From contig CAVRWL010000003.1 in NCBI GenBank assembly GCA_963724945.1, positions 1,302,001 to 1,366,000 on the forward strand: 64,000 bases of DNA. The letters are read 5' to 3'. Each line of letters starts with the position of its first letter. Within the stretch, counting starts at the first letter, position 1. Source of the DNA: Hyphomicrobium_A sp963724945 (GTDB lineage Bacteria; Pseudomonadota; Alphaproteobacteria; Rhizobiales; Hyphomicrobiaceae). The position numbers were made by a program, and so were the translations under genes. Shown here in pieces: positions 8,949 to 17,524 of this stretch. The notes below the pieces were generated by a model that had not been told where the DNA came from, did no database searches, and saw nothing but the letters and a program-made list of their open reading frames with translations.

Positions 8949-10316
8949 ATGCAGACGAGCTTCACGTTGGAGCAGGTTTCCGACCCGCGCGTTGCGGAGG
9001 CCGACGCCATCCTGCGCCGCTGCGTCCATTGCGGTCTGTGCACGGCGGTGTGTCCCACCTACGTGCTCCTCGGCGACGAGCGCGACAGCCCGCGCGGCCG
9101 CATCTACATGATCAAGGACATGCTGGAGGGCGGCGGCGAGGTGGGGCCGGAGCTCAAGACGCATATCGACCGCTGCCTCTCGTGCCTATCGTGCATGACG
9201 ACGTGCCCCTCAGGCGTCGACTACATGCATCTCGTCGACCTCGCCAAAGTCCGCGTCGAGCAGACCGGCAACCGCACCATGAAGGAGCGCTTCGTGCGCT
9301 CGCTGTTGGCGAAGACGCTTCCCTACCCGCAGCGCTTCCGCCTGGCGCTGCAGCTCGCGCCGCTCGGGCGCCCCTGGGTCAAGCTGTTGCGCCGGTTGGG
9401 GCTCAAGGAGCTCGCCGCCATGATCGAGCTGGCGCCGAAGGTGCTGCCGCCGGCGCCCCGCTTCGACGGGCCCGGCACCGCCGCGACCGACGAGGAGCGG
9501 CGCGCGCGCGTCATTCTGCTCACCGGATGCGCCCAGCAGGTGCTGCGCCCCGGCATCAACGATTCGACGATCAGGCTCTTGGCACGCCGCGGCGTCGACG
9601 TCGTCGTCGCGGCCGGCTCGGGCTGCTGCGGGGCACTCACCTATCACCTGGGCCAGGAGGCGGCGGCGATCGCGCACGTCAAGCGCAACGTCGATGCCTG
9701 GTCGAAGGAGCTATCGAAGGGTCCGGTCGACGCCATCATCATCAACGCGTCGGGCTGCGGCACCATGGTCAAGGACTACGGCTACCTCTTGAAGCGCGAT
9801 CCCGAGTACGCCGCGCGCGCCGGGCGCCTCTCCGAGCTCGCGCGCGACATCTGCGAGTTCGTCGGCTCGAACTACGACCTCGGGCCGCCCAAGCGCTGGT
9901 CCTCCCTGCGCGTCGCCTATCACCCGTCGTGCTCGCTGCAGCACGGCCAGGGCGTCGTCGAGGAGCCGCGCGCGCTCCTCGTCAAGGCCGGCTTCGGCGT
10001 CGTCGACATTCCCGAATCGCACATCTGCTGCGGCTCGGCGGGCACCTACAACGTTTTGCAGCCCGACCTCGCGAACGCGCTGCGCGAGCGCAAGACCACG
10101 AACATCAAGCGCGTGAAGTCCGACGTCGTCGCCACCGGCAACATCGGCTGCATATCTCAGCTTGCCGGCCAGCTCGACGAGCCCGTCGTGCATACGGTGG
10201 AGCTATTGGACTGGGCCTACGGCGGCCCCGTTCCGCAGGGGCTCGAGGCGCTTGCCCGCTTCATGACGAATGTCCCTGAGCCCCGGCGCCGGGTCGACGA
10301 TTTCATCCACGCCTAG
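8949..10316 (+). CDS. glcF: Glycolate oxidase Fe-S subunit GlcF
   Basis: 455 residues. The ATG at 8949 has GAGGAG about 6 bases upstream; a GTG at 8943 is also in frame. Two 4Fe-4S motifs lie near the N-terminus: CVHCGLCTAVCPTY near residue 24 and CLSCLSCMTTCPSGVDY near 75. Two CCG domains follow in the C-terminal half (GSGCCGALTYHLG and SHICCGSAGTYN). This subunit moves electrons from the FAD subunits to the membrane quinone pool. The domain plan matches LutB plus LutA fused, so the window holds both the split and the fused architecture. Confidence 0.92.
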   Translation: MQTSFTLEQVSDPRVAEADAILRRCVHCGLCTAVCPTYVLLGDERDSPRGRIYMIKDMLEGGGEVGPELKTHIDRCLSCLSCMTTCPSGVDYMHLVDLAKVRVEQTGNRTMKERFVRSLLAKTLPYPQRFRLALQLAPLGRPWVKLLRRLGLKELAAMIELAPKVLPPAPRFDGPGTAATDEERRARVILLTGCAQQVLRPGINDSTIRLLARRGVDVVVAAGSGCCGALTYHLGQEAAAIAHVKRNVDAWSKELSKGPVDAIIINASGCGTMVKDYGYLLKRDPEYAARAGRLSELARDICEFVGSNYDLGPPKRWSSLRVAYHPSCSLQHGQGVVEEPRALLVKAGFGVVDIPESHICCGSAGTYNVLQPDLANALRERKTTNIKRVKSDVVATGNIGCISQLAGQLDEPVVHTVELLDWAYGGPVPQGLEALARFMTNVPEPRRRVDDFIHA

Positions 10317-10325
10317 AAGCTTCCT

Positions 10326-11210
10326 TTGGCCAAATCGCACGCCGCAAAGCCGCACACCGCAAAGCCGCCCGCGCCCCAGAAGGCGCCCGAGACCGATTGG
10401 CGCCGCATCTGCGGCCCCTTCGACATCATCGGCGACGTGCACGGCTGTGCCGACGAGCTGATCGAGCTGTTGACCGGTCTCGGCTATGGCGTTTGCCTCG
10501 AAGGCGCGGGCGAGGCACGGCGTGCGGCTACCACGGCGCCGCCGGGGCGGCGGGTCGTCTTCGTCGGCGATTTCGTCGACCGCGGCCCCAACTCGCCCGA
10601 CGTCTTGCGCATAGCGATGGCGATGGCGGCCGCGGGCCAGGCGCTCGCCGTCATCGGCAATCATGACGACAAGTTCCTGCGTTGGCTCAAGGGCCACAAC
10701 GTCAAGATGACGAACGGGCTCGATGCCACGGTGGCGCAGATGGCCGGCGAGGGCGAAGGCTTTCGCTCAGCGTGCGCCACGTTTCTGCAAGGCCTGCCCT
10801 GCCACGCCTGGCTCGACGAGGGACGGCTCGCGGTCGCCCACGCCGGCATAGAAACGGACATGCTGGGGCGCAGTTTCGCGGCCGTGCGCTCCTTCTGCCT
10901 TTACGGGGACACCTCGGGCAAGCTCGACGCGAACGGCCTGCCCGAGCGCTTCAACTGGGCCGCGGACTATAGAGGCGAGACGACGATCGTCTACGGGCAC
11001 ACGCCGGTGGCGGAGCCTGAATGGGTGAACAACACGGTGTGCATCGATACGGGCTGCGTGTTCGGCGGCAAATTGACGGCCCTGCGCTGGCCGGAGAAGG
11101 AGGTCGTCGCGGTGCCGGCGCGGCGCACTTACGCCGAGCACCCGCGCGGTTTCGGCCTGCCGCCCCCGCGGCCGACTCATCACCCGTCATCCCGGAAGCC
11201 GACGCAGTAG
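10326..11210 (+). CDS. Metallophosphoesterase (PrpE/ApaH-like serine/threonine phosphatase fold)
   Basis: About 294 residues from a TTG at 10326; an Ala/Lys/Pro-rich N-terminal stretch of about 25 residues precedes the domain. Metal-binding motifs run in order: DIIGDVHGCADE (D-x-H), FVGDFVDRGPNS (GDxxDRG), VIGNHDDKFLRW (GNHD), VAHAGIE and VYGHTPV. These fit a calcineurin-like phosphatase acting on phosphoproteins or diadenosine polyphosphates. The last dozen codons lie inside the palindromic element at 11181-11312, so the C-terminus and stop come from a repeat. Nine bases downstream of glcF; co-transcription possible. Confidence 0.75.
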   Translation: MAKSHAAKPHTAKPPAPQKAPETDWRRICGPFDIIGDVHGCADELIELLTGLGYGVCLEGAGEARRAATTAPPGRRVVFVGDFVDRGPNSPDVLRIAMAMAAAGQALAVIGNHDDKFLRWLKGHNVKMTNGLDATVAQMAGEGEGFRSACATFLQGLPCHAWLDEGRLAVAHAGIETDMLGRSFAAVRSFCLYGDTSGKLDANGLPERFNWAADYRGETTIVYGHTPVAEPEWVNNTVCIDTGCVFGGKLTALRWPEKEVVAVPARRTYAEHPRGFGLPPPRPTHHPSSRKPTQ

Positions 11211-11312
11211 CGGCGGCTATCCGGGATCTTGCCGCTCACGCATCGCCGGCCGCAAGATCCCGTGTCTGCGACGCACCACTGACGTGCTGCATCGCGCACG
11301 GGATGACGGGTG
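11181..11312. repeat. Nested palindromic intergenic repeat element
   Basis: The outer arms CACCCGTCATCCCG (11181-11194) and CGGGATGACGGGTG (11299-11312) are a perfect 14-bp inverted repeat. Inside them GGGATCTTGC (11223-11232) and GCAAGATCCC (11252-11261) form a second perfect 10-bp pair. The GTCATCCCG core is the kind seen in dispersed palindromic repeats of alphaproteobacteria. It could fold as RNA and end transcription before hisS. Confidence 0.65.
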
Positions 11313-11427
11313 CGGTTGGCGGCGCACTGCGTCGAGCGGGCGTTTGCGCGTGGGGCTCGATCCGCTATAAGGCCTCACCCGAGGCCTGAGGGGCGCTTCG
11401 AGCGCGCCGCAATCCACTTTTCAAGAG

Positions 11428-12955
11428 ATGGCGAAACCCAACAAAGACGCGCGGGCCCAGGCCCGCCTGCCGAAAGGCCTTCGCGACATCGAGGCGGCCG
11501 AATTGCGCGCGCAAGGCGCCATGATCGACAAGATCCGCGCCGTCTACGAGCGCTACGGCTTCGAGCCGCTGGAGACGCCGGCATTCGAGTACACCGACGC
11601 GCTCGGCAAGTTCCTGCCCGACCAGGACCGGCCCAACGAGGGCGTGTTCTCGTTCCAGGAGAGCGCACCCGAAGGGCGCGAGCAGAGCGGCGCCGAGCCG
11701 TGGCTGTCGTTGCGCTACGATCTCACCGCGCCGCTCGCGCGCTACGTGGCGCAGAACTTCCAGACGCTGACCAAGCCGTTCCGCCGCTATGCGGTGGGCA
11801 ACGTGTGGCGCAACGAGAAGCCGGGGCCCGGGCGCTTCCGCCAGTTTCTGCAGTTCGACGCCGACACGGTGGGGGCCGACAGCGTCGCCGCGGACGCGGA
11901 GATGTGCATGCTGGCGGCCGACACGCTGGAGGCGCTGGGCATCAAGCGCGGCGACTACGTGATCAAGGTGAGCAGCCGCAAGGTGCTCGACGGAATAATG
12001 GAGCAAATTGGTCTCAGCGGGACCAGACCAGGTACGCCGCAGACTCGTGGTGCTTCGCGCGATCGACAAGTTGGATCGTCTTGGCTCGACGGCGTCCGCG
12101 CCCTGCTCGGCAAGGGGCGTAAGGATGAGAGCGGCGATTTCACAAAGGGCGCCGAGCTTTCGGAGCGATCAGATTGAAGACATCATAGGGTTCATCGAGC
12201 AACCCGTCGCTCAACGGCGGATGGCGATGGTCGTCTCGCTGGTCGTAACGAGGCATGAACCACAGCGAAGCTCTCGCATGGAAGGCTTGGTCGAGTTGAC
12301 GGACATCGCGGCATTCTGCAGGCGGCAGGGTATCGATGTCGATCCGCATCAAATTGATCCGACTGTCGTCCGCGGGCCTCGAGTACTACACCGGCCCCGT
12401 GTTCGAGGCCGAGCTCACCTTCGAGGTGAAGGACGAGAAGGGCAACCCCGTCCGCTTCGGCTCCGTCGGCGGCGGCGGGCGCTACGACGGCCTGGTCGAA
12501 CGCTTCACCGGCCAGAAGGTGCCGGCGACCGGCTTCTCCATCGGCGTCTCGCGCCTGCAGGCGGCGCTCCACGCGCTCGGCCAAGTCGACACGACCCCCG
12601 CCGGCCCCGTCATCGTCACGGTGATGGAGAAGGAGCGCATCGCCGACTACCAGAAGCTGGTGCAGGCGTTGCGCAACGCCGACATCCGCGCCGAACTTTA
12701 CCTCGGCAACCCCAAGAAGTTCGGCAAGCAGCTCGAGTATGCGGATAAGCGCGGCTCGCCTTGCGTCGTCATCCAGGGTCTGACGAGCGCGCGAAGGGCG
12801 AGGTCACGCTCAAGGACCTGATCGAGGGTGCGAAGGCCGCGGCCAAGATCGAGGGCCACGAGGAGTGGAAGGAAGCGCGCCCCGCCCAGGTCTCCGTCAA
12901 GGAGACCGACCTCGTCAAAGAGGTGAAGAAGATCCTCGCCCGCCATCAGCGGTAA
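11428..12955 (+). CDS. hisS: Histidyl-tRNA synthetase, interrupted by several frameshifts
   Basis: The N-terminal catalytic part is intact (11428 to about 12018: LPKGLRDIEAAE, LRYDLTAPLARYV, VGNVWRNEKPGPGRFRQF). After VSSRKVLDGIMEQIGLSG the match moves between frames: RLVVLRAIDKLDRLG (frame 2), DGVRALLGKGRKDESGDF (frame 1), then FCRRQGIDVDPHQIDPTVVRG (frame 2), LEYYTGPVF through KRGSPCVVIQG (frame 3), and ERAKGEVTLKDLIEGAK to the stop at 12955 (frame 2). The last shift fits a lost C in CAGGGTCTGAC near 12778. hisS is normally essential, so errors in the sequence are likelier than a true pseudogene unless a second copy exists. The catalytic motif and GGGGRYDGL are present. Confidence 0.85.
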
Positions 12956-12987
12956 CGCGCTCTAACTCCAAGCGCAGTCCCTCTCTC

Positions 12988-13782
12988 TCAATCGTCCTCG
13001 TGGCAGCCTTCCGCCGCGCTCCACACCTGGCCCTTGGGGCAGCCCTTGTTGACGGCCTTCTTCTGCTCTCTGGAAAGCGGCGTGTTGGGATTGGGCGCTT
13101 GATAGCCCTTCACGCACTTGCCGCCCTGCGGCCGGTAGCCCGGCCCGCAATAGCCGGCCGCCGCGCCTTTCTGGATGCACTTGCCGTCGATCAGCACGCG
13201 TCCGCTGGAGCAGCGCCTCGGCGCCTCGTCGCTTTCGTCGTGGCGCTTCGCCTCGGTCTTGCCTTTCGCCGGCGGACACGTCTTGAAGAGGTCCGGCCGC
13301 TCGGCCCCCGCCGAGCACAGGATGCCGCCCCACTGGTAGCCCCTCTCGTCCTTCCCGTAGGCGATCTTGAACCACGGGAAGCCGTTCTCCATGACGTCGG
13401 TCCGCGCCATCAGCGTGACCTCTTGGCCTTCGTCCAAGCTGTCGACCTTGCGGTAGCTCTGCCCCGGACCGTCGCGGACGATGCCGCCCCAGGAGCCCGC
13501 AACGACGGGGAAGTCGTTGGGCGCTGCAGCCTGCGGCTCGGCACCAAGCTTCTTCAGATAGGCGCGGGCGAGATCGGCGTGAAAGCCCGTCGAGTAGCTT
13601 GCCAGGAAAGCGTTCCATGCGTCGGCCGTGCCGAGCTCCTTGGCCGCCTGGAACGCCTCCTTTTCGCTGGTACCGGAAGTTTCCGCGAGGGCGGGACCGT
13701 TATCTGGGCCGAACGCCGGAAAGAGGAGGCAAACGGCGAGGACGCCCATCCCGAGGACGAGCTTGAGCGAAAGTCGGTCCAT
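12988..13782 (-). CDS. Secreted SH3-type domain protein with Cys-rich tail
   Basis: 264 residues from the ATG at 13782, which has GGGGGA 7 bases upstream; the longer ORF start at 13848 is not supported. Signal peptide ends near ALAE. A helical segment (about 35-75, AADAWNAFLASY-like) is followed by a bacterial SH3-like domain (about 90-150; SWGGIVRDGPGQSYRKV, GFPWFKIAYG). The tail from about residue 185 repeats a C-x-x-G-x(5-8)-GKC pattern: CSSGRVLIDGKC, CGPGYRPQGGKC, CPKGQVWSAAEGC. It is probably a periplasmic or envelope protein; function unknown. Convergent with hisS, 32 bases apart. Confidence 0.65.
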   Translation of the reverse strand: MDRLSLKLVLGMGVLAVCLLFPAFGPDNGPALAETSGTSEKEAFQAAKELGTADAWNAFLASYSTGFHADLARAYLKKLGAEPQAAAPNDFPVVAGSWGGIVRDGPGQSYRKVDSLDEGQEVTLMARTDVMENGFPWFKIAYGKDERGYQWGGILCSAGAERPDLFKTCPPAKGKTEAKRHDESDEAPRRCSSGRVLIDGKCIQKGAAAGYCGPGYRPQGGKCVKGYQAPNPNTPLSREQKKAVNKGCPKGQVWSAAEGCHEDD

Positions 13783-14118
13783 AAAGAAATCCCCCAACAC
13801 TGTCTGGCAAGTACGCGCCAGGCTCGCGCGAATTCCGCGCTCGAGCAAGCGTCAATGCCAGGCTTAGGGCGCCGGGAGGACGACGGCGGCCGCACAGCGT
13901 TGCACGAATCTAGTCCCCGCGGCTCCACGCCATGCGATGCTCGCTGCATCCCGCTCCGCCGAGGGGTCGATCTCGAGCGACCTGATCGAGGGCGGGCTGC
14001 AGGCCGGGTACTCTAGTCCGTGTCGCACGGCAGACTGCCTGGGGCTCGCCGCACCCACCCGGTGAAAGCCCGGGAGCGAGAACCGCTGAAATGCTGCGGG
14101 TAGGCCCGAAAATCCTGC

Positions 14119-14177
14119 GCGGGGCGGCAGAAGTGCCGCTTCTTGTTACCAAACTTCTGCGGCGCTCTCCGCCCCGC
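14119..14177. repeat. Long two-part inverted repeat (hairpin)
   Basis: GCGGGGCGG (14119-14127) pairs with CCGCCCCGC (14169-14177), and inside it GCAGAAGT (14127-14134) pairs with ACTTCTGC (14153-14160), giving about 16 paired bases with an asymmetric bulge. No T-run follows on either strand, so it is not a classic intrinsic terminator. It may be a REP-like element or a structured RNA. Confidence 0.55.
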
Positions 14178-14266
14178 GGCCCCTCACTCTCTCGCAAACC
14201 CTCGGAGGCCGAGCCCCGCGAGGCCGAAAGTGCATGCGGGTAAGAATGTCGCGCAACGACCCACGC

Positions 14267-14290
14267 GGTCAGACCCAGAGGGTCAGACCC
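14267..14290. repeat. Direct repeat of GGTCAGACCC
   Basis: GGTCAGACCC occurs at 14267-14276 and 14281-14290, a 14-base period. Each copy is itself palindromic (GGTC/GACC), and the second extends to GGGTCAGACCC. It lies just beyond the stop of the gene ending at 14313, so it may be part of a 3' structure. Confidence 0.5.
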
Positions 14291-14312
14291 CGTGAGCCGG
14301 CGAGGCCGGTGC

Positions 14313-14570
14313 TTACTGTCCGCCGAGCGTCTTGTGGATCTGCTCCATGATCTGGTCGCGGATGCCCGCCGACGAGGTCGCGTCGCCGGACATGCAGCGG
14401 TCGTAGCCCGAAAGCGCCATGCGCATCATCGCGGCGCGGTGGCCCGCGGCCATCGTCACCGGGCCGCTGATCGCCTTTGAAAGCGCGTCGAACTCCTCCT
14501 CGCAGCCGGCAAGCGCTGGGCCCGCCAACACCGTGAGGGCAATACCGATCCCGAGCAATTTTCTGATCAT
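14313..14570 (-). CDS. Small secreted protein of unknown function
   Basis: 85 residues with a clear signal peptide (MIRKLLGIGIALTVLAGPAL, cleavage near ALA-G) and CCAGGAGACC directly before the ATG, a good ribosome binding site. The mature part of about 63 residues has two cysteines (CEEEFDALSKAI and YDRCMSGDATSS) and ends in a helix (IRDQIMEQIHKTLGG). Two cysteines suggest one disulfide in the periplasm. I do not recognise the family. It is flanked by repeats downstream and stands alone, divergent from the LysR gene at 14778. Confidence 0.55.
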   Translation of the reverse strand: MIRKLLGIGIALTVLAGPALAGCEEEFDALSKAISGPVTMAAGHRAAMMRMALSGYDRCMSGDATSSAGIRDQIMEQIHKTLGGQ

Positions 14571-14777
14571 ACTGGTCTCCTGGAGAATACCTGGGTCATT
14601 TCTGCTGAGGCCGCCGCACTGTCATTGGCGGCCGTTTGGTTTGTAATGCGTGCAGGCACGCGCCGGGGCTCGCGACTGGTTAGCCTGCGGCTAACGCCGG
14701 GGCCTCTTGCCGGCCCCCGCCTCCTCTGGCACTAAAACCTTGCGTCTCCGCGACGCTTCCAGCAGGGACCTATCCCC

Positions 14778-15716
14778 ATGGAGATGCATCAGGTCCGCTA
14801 CTTCCTCGCCTCCGCGCGGCACCTCAATTTCACCAAGGCTGCCGAGGAGTGCAGCGTCAGCGCACCATCGCTCATCAAGGCGATCAAGCTTCTGGAGCTG
14901 GAGTTCGGCGGGCAGCTGTTCAACCGCGAGCGCGCGCACACGCACCTGACCGAGCTCGGGCGCATCGCGCTGCCGCACATGGAGCAGTTGTTGCAGGAGT
15001 CGCTCGAGGCCAAGCGCAAGGCGCTGGATTTTCTCAACTTGAAGGATGCCACGCTCAAGATCGGCATCATGTGCACGATCGCGCCGGCGCAGTTCATCGA
15101 GCTGATCAGTGGCTTCCGCGAGCGCTACCCCAACGTCGTCCTGCAGATCATCGACGACAACGCGCGACAATTGCAGACCGCACTTCTCGCCGGCGACCTC
15201 GAGGCGGCGATCTATTGTCTGCCCGGCGAGCCCCCGCACGAGCGCACGCACGTGCTGCCGCTCTTTCGCGAGCAGATGGTGATCGCGGTGTGCCGCGGCC
15301 ACCCGTTGTCCATGAAGAAGATCATCCGCGGCACGGACCTGAACGGCGAGCCCTATCTCGACCGCATCAACTGCGAGTTCACGGGCTACGCCGACCGCCT
15401 GTTCTCCGAGCGCTCAATCGACGGGCCGACCGTATACCAGAGCGAGCGCGACGACTGGATCCTCGCCATGATCGCGGCCGGCATGGGCTACGGCTTCCTG
15501 CCGCGCTCCTCTGCCGACTATCCCGGCATCGTCTTCCGCCCCGTGATCGAGCCCGAGTTCTGGCGCACGGTGAATTTCGTTACCGTGCGCGGGCGGCGCC
15601 ACTCGCCTGCCGTTGGTGCGCTCGTGCGCGAGGTGATGCGTTTGAAGTGGCAGGGGCAGAAGCCGCTCGCGGTGCAGAGCACCGAGCGTGCCGACGAGCA
15701 ACAGCCCACTGAGTGA
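14778..15716 (+). CDS. LysR-family transcriptional regulator
   Basis: 312 residues. N-terminal helix-turn-helix (MHQVRYFLASARHLNFTKAA, then VSAPSLIKAIKLLELEFGG) and a substrate-binding domain from about residue 90 (DATLKIGIMCTIAPAQFIEL, ISGFRERYPNVVLQIIDD). It lies directly upstream of the cytochrome cluster on the same strand, separated by a 388-base AT-rich region. LysR proteins often control adjacent genes, but usually divergent ones, so control of the cytochromes is only a possibility. Frame intact; the effector is unknown. Confidence 0.85.
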   Translation: MEMHQVRYFLASARHLNFTKAAEECSVSAPSLIKAIKLLELEFGGQLFNRERAHTHLTELGRIALPHMEQLLQESLEAKRKALDFLNLKDATLKIGIMCTIAPAQFIELISGFRERYPNVVLQIIDDNARQLQTALLAGDLEAAIYCLPGEPPHERTHVLPLFREQMVIAVCRGHPLSMKKIIRGTDLNGEPYLDRINCEFTGYADRLFSERSIDGPTVYQSERDDWILAMIAAGMGYGFLPRSSADYPGIVFRPVIEPEFWRTVNFVTVRGRRHSPAVGALVREVMRLKWQGQKPLAVQSTERADEQQPTE

Positions 15717-16104
15717 GCCCCAAATCAGGGACGGCACGTCTGCGGTCGCTGCGTTTCGCGGATTGGTAATCTATTGCAATAGCAGCGCTATCCCGATTTG
15801 ATGCGATGCAAAAAAATAAATGCTCAAAATACGAAAAATCATCAAAAACGGCCAAAAATTATATTCTCCAAAGCTTACATGAACATTACGCCATCGATCG
15901 ATGTGATGTGATCGCAACTGGAATAGGAATAGCCCACGAATCTGATTCAGATCAGGGACGACGAAAGCATGAGCGACTAAAGTTTTAAAACAGTAGGCCC
16001 GCGTCCCTGCGGTTTTCGATGAGTTTAAGGGGGGCTGAGTGACGAACGTTTCGGGGCCAAATCGGGTTCGGGCCCGCTTTAGCGACGCTCGGCATGCAGG
16101 TGGG
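15717..16104. promoter_or_regulatory. AT-rich intergenic region upstream of the cytochrome cluster
   Basis: 388 bases without a gene I can support. Bases about 15780-15900 are far richer in A/T than the surrounding sequence, with A-tracts (AAAAAATAAATG, CGAAAAATCATCAAAAACG). The decamer ATCAGGGACG occurs on both sides of this stretch, at 15724-15733 and 15951-15960. The region most likely carries the promoter of the Cyc2-like gene; A-tracts of this kind also bind H-NS-type proteins. I cannot single out a -10 box. Confidence 0.45.
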
Positions 16105-17523
16105 ATGCATCAGAGCAGCGTTAAAGCCCCGGTACGCTACGTTTTCGGCGCCGCCGCTCCTTGGGTCGTGGTGCTCGCGGCACTTGGGCTGGGCTCGAAG
16201 CCGGCATCGGCCGTGCCGAGCTTTGCGCGCCAAACGGGCCAGCCTTGCGCGACCTGCCATAACGGCGACTATCCCCAGCTGACGCCGTATGGTCGCCAAT
16301 TCAAGCTCAATGGCTATACGGCTGGAGGAACTCGCTGCCGCGATAGCGGGCTGGCGGAGGCTGACGCCAAACCACAGATCCCGATTGCCGCGATGGTGGT
16401 TACGACCTACACGCATACGCAAAAGGATCTGCCGGATCTGCCTATAAACCGCAACGGTGATCCAAACGGCCTAAAGACGAACAACAATGTCATGGTCCAG
16501 GACACCAGCGTCTTTTACGGGGGGCAGATCTACTGCAAGCTCGGTGCGTTCATTCAGGCGACCTATGACCGACCCGACGAGGCCTTTGCGCTCGACAACG
16601 CCGACATTCGCTATGCCGACAAGACCAAAGTCGCCGGCATAGACCTCCTCTACGGCCTGACGGCGAACAATAACCCGACGGTGGAGGACCCCTGGAACAC
16701 GACGCCCGCCTGGCGGCTCCCCGCGGATCCCTCGAGTGCATTTGGTCCGGACTTCTCAGCGCCGCTGATCGATGGCGGGTTGGGCAAGCGCGTCGGCGGA
16801 GGCGGCGCTTATATCTTTGCCGACAACATGTTCTATGCCGCGGTCTCCGGCTATAAAACGCTCGACAAACGCACGCTGCAGGCGCTTGGCGAAGGTCATC
16901 CACCGACATCGGATCGACGGCGTCGCGCCCTATTGGCGCTTGGCGCTGGAGAAGACCTGGGACACCTACTCGCTCATGGTCGGAACATTCGGCATGCATG
17001 CCGAGATCCTACCCTGATGCCACCATGGCGTCCCGACCGACAAGTACACCGATGTGGGTTGGGACACGCAGTTCCAGTACGTCGGCGACGTGAATTTCTT
17101 CACGGCAAGGCTCAGCTACATTTACGAATGGCAAAAGCTCGACGCAAGCGTCTTCACCGGCGACGCCGCGGACAACCTGAAAAACCATCTTGCAGAGTTC
17201 AATGTCTCGGCGACGTACTCGTACGACGCCACCTATAGCCTGACACTGGCCTATTTCAACATACAAGGCAGCACCGATTTGGGGTTCTACGGCGACAACC
17301 TTCGAATCGTAGATTCGCCGAACACGAGCGGCGAGGTCATCGATCTCGGCTTCGCGCCGTGGAGCCGCGGCGGCCCTTCCATCTGGCCTTGGTTCAACAC
17401 GCGCTTCGGCGTGAACTACACGCATTACGACAAGATCAATGGGGCGAGCGACCACGTACGATGGCTGACCGCAACGCCAAGGACGAGAACACGGTCCTGC
17501 TCTATTCGTGGACGGCCTTCTAG
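16105..17523 (+). CDS. Cyc2-like fused monohaem cytochrome/outer-membrane porin (frameshifted)
   Basis: About 472 residues when frames are joined. The ATG at 16105 (AGGTGGG upstream) gives a signal peptide cut after ASA near residue 36; a GTG at 16039 is an alternative start. The mature N-terminus has VPSFARQTGQPCATCH (CATCH 48-52) followed by PQLTPYGRQFKLNGYT, which matches the haem box I recall for Cyc2-type cytochrome-porins. The rest alternates short aromatic strands (TQFQYVGDVNFFTARLSYIY, VSATYSYDATYSLTLAYF) like a beta-barrel, and the last frame ends LLYSWTAF, with the terminal Phe of outer-membrane proteins. Frames change near 16895, at 17014 and 17027 (a compensating pair hiding a TGA), and near 17460. 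Cyc2 oxidises Fe(II) at the cell surface in iron oxidisers; the substrate here is unknown. Confidence 0.7.
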
Positions 17524-17524
17524 A

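Larger units (their letters stand above)
13783..14312. other. Intergenic region with structured repeats, no gene seen
   Basis: 530 bases between two leftward genes. I find no convincing coding frame. It holds the long hairpin at 14119-14177 and the GGTCAGACCC repeats at 14267-14290. The promoter of the SH3 gene should lie in 13783-13860; no clear -35/-10 pair stands out. Confidence 0.5.

Noticed and set aside
8330..10279. Long open frame (649 codons) overlapping glcE and glcF
   Set aside because: Same strand, different frame; composition is Arg/Ala/Gly-rich with no family motif, while glcE and glcF in the other frames are complete. A GC-rich shadow frame.
15806..15988. 60-codon ORF in the AT-rich region
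   Set aside because: No ribosome binding site, no recognisable features, and it arises from A-tracts lacking stops in one frame.
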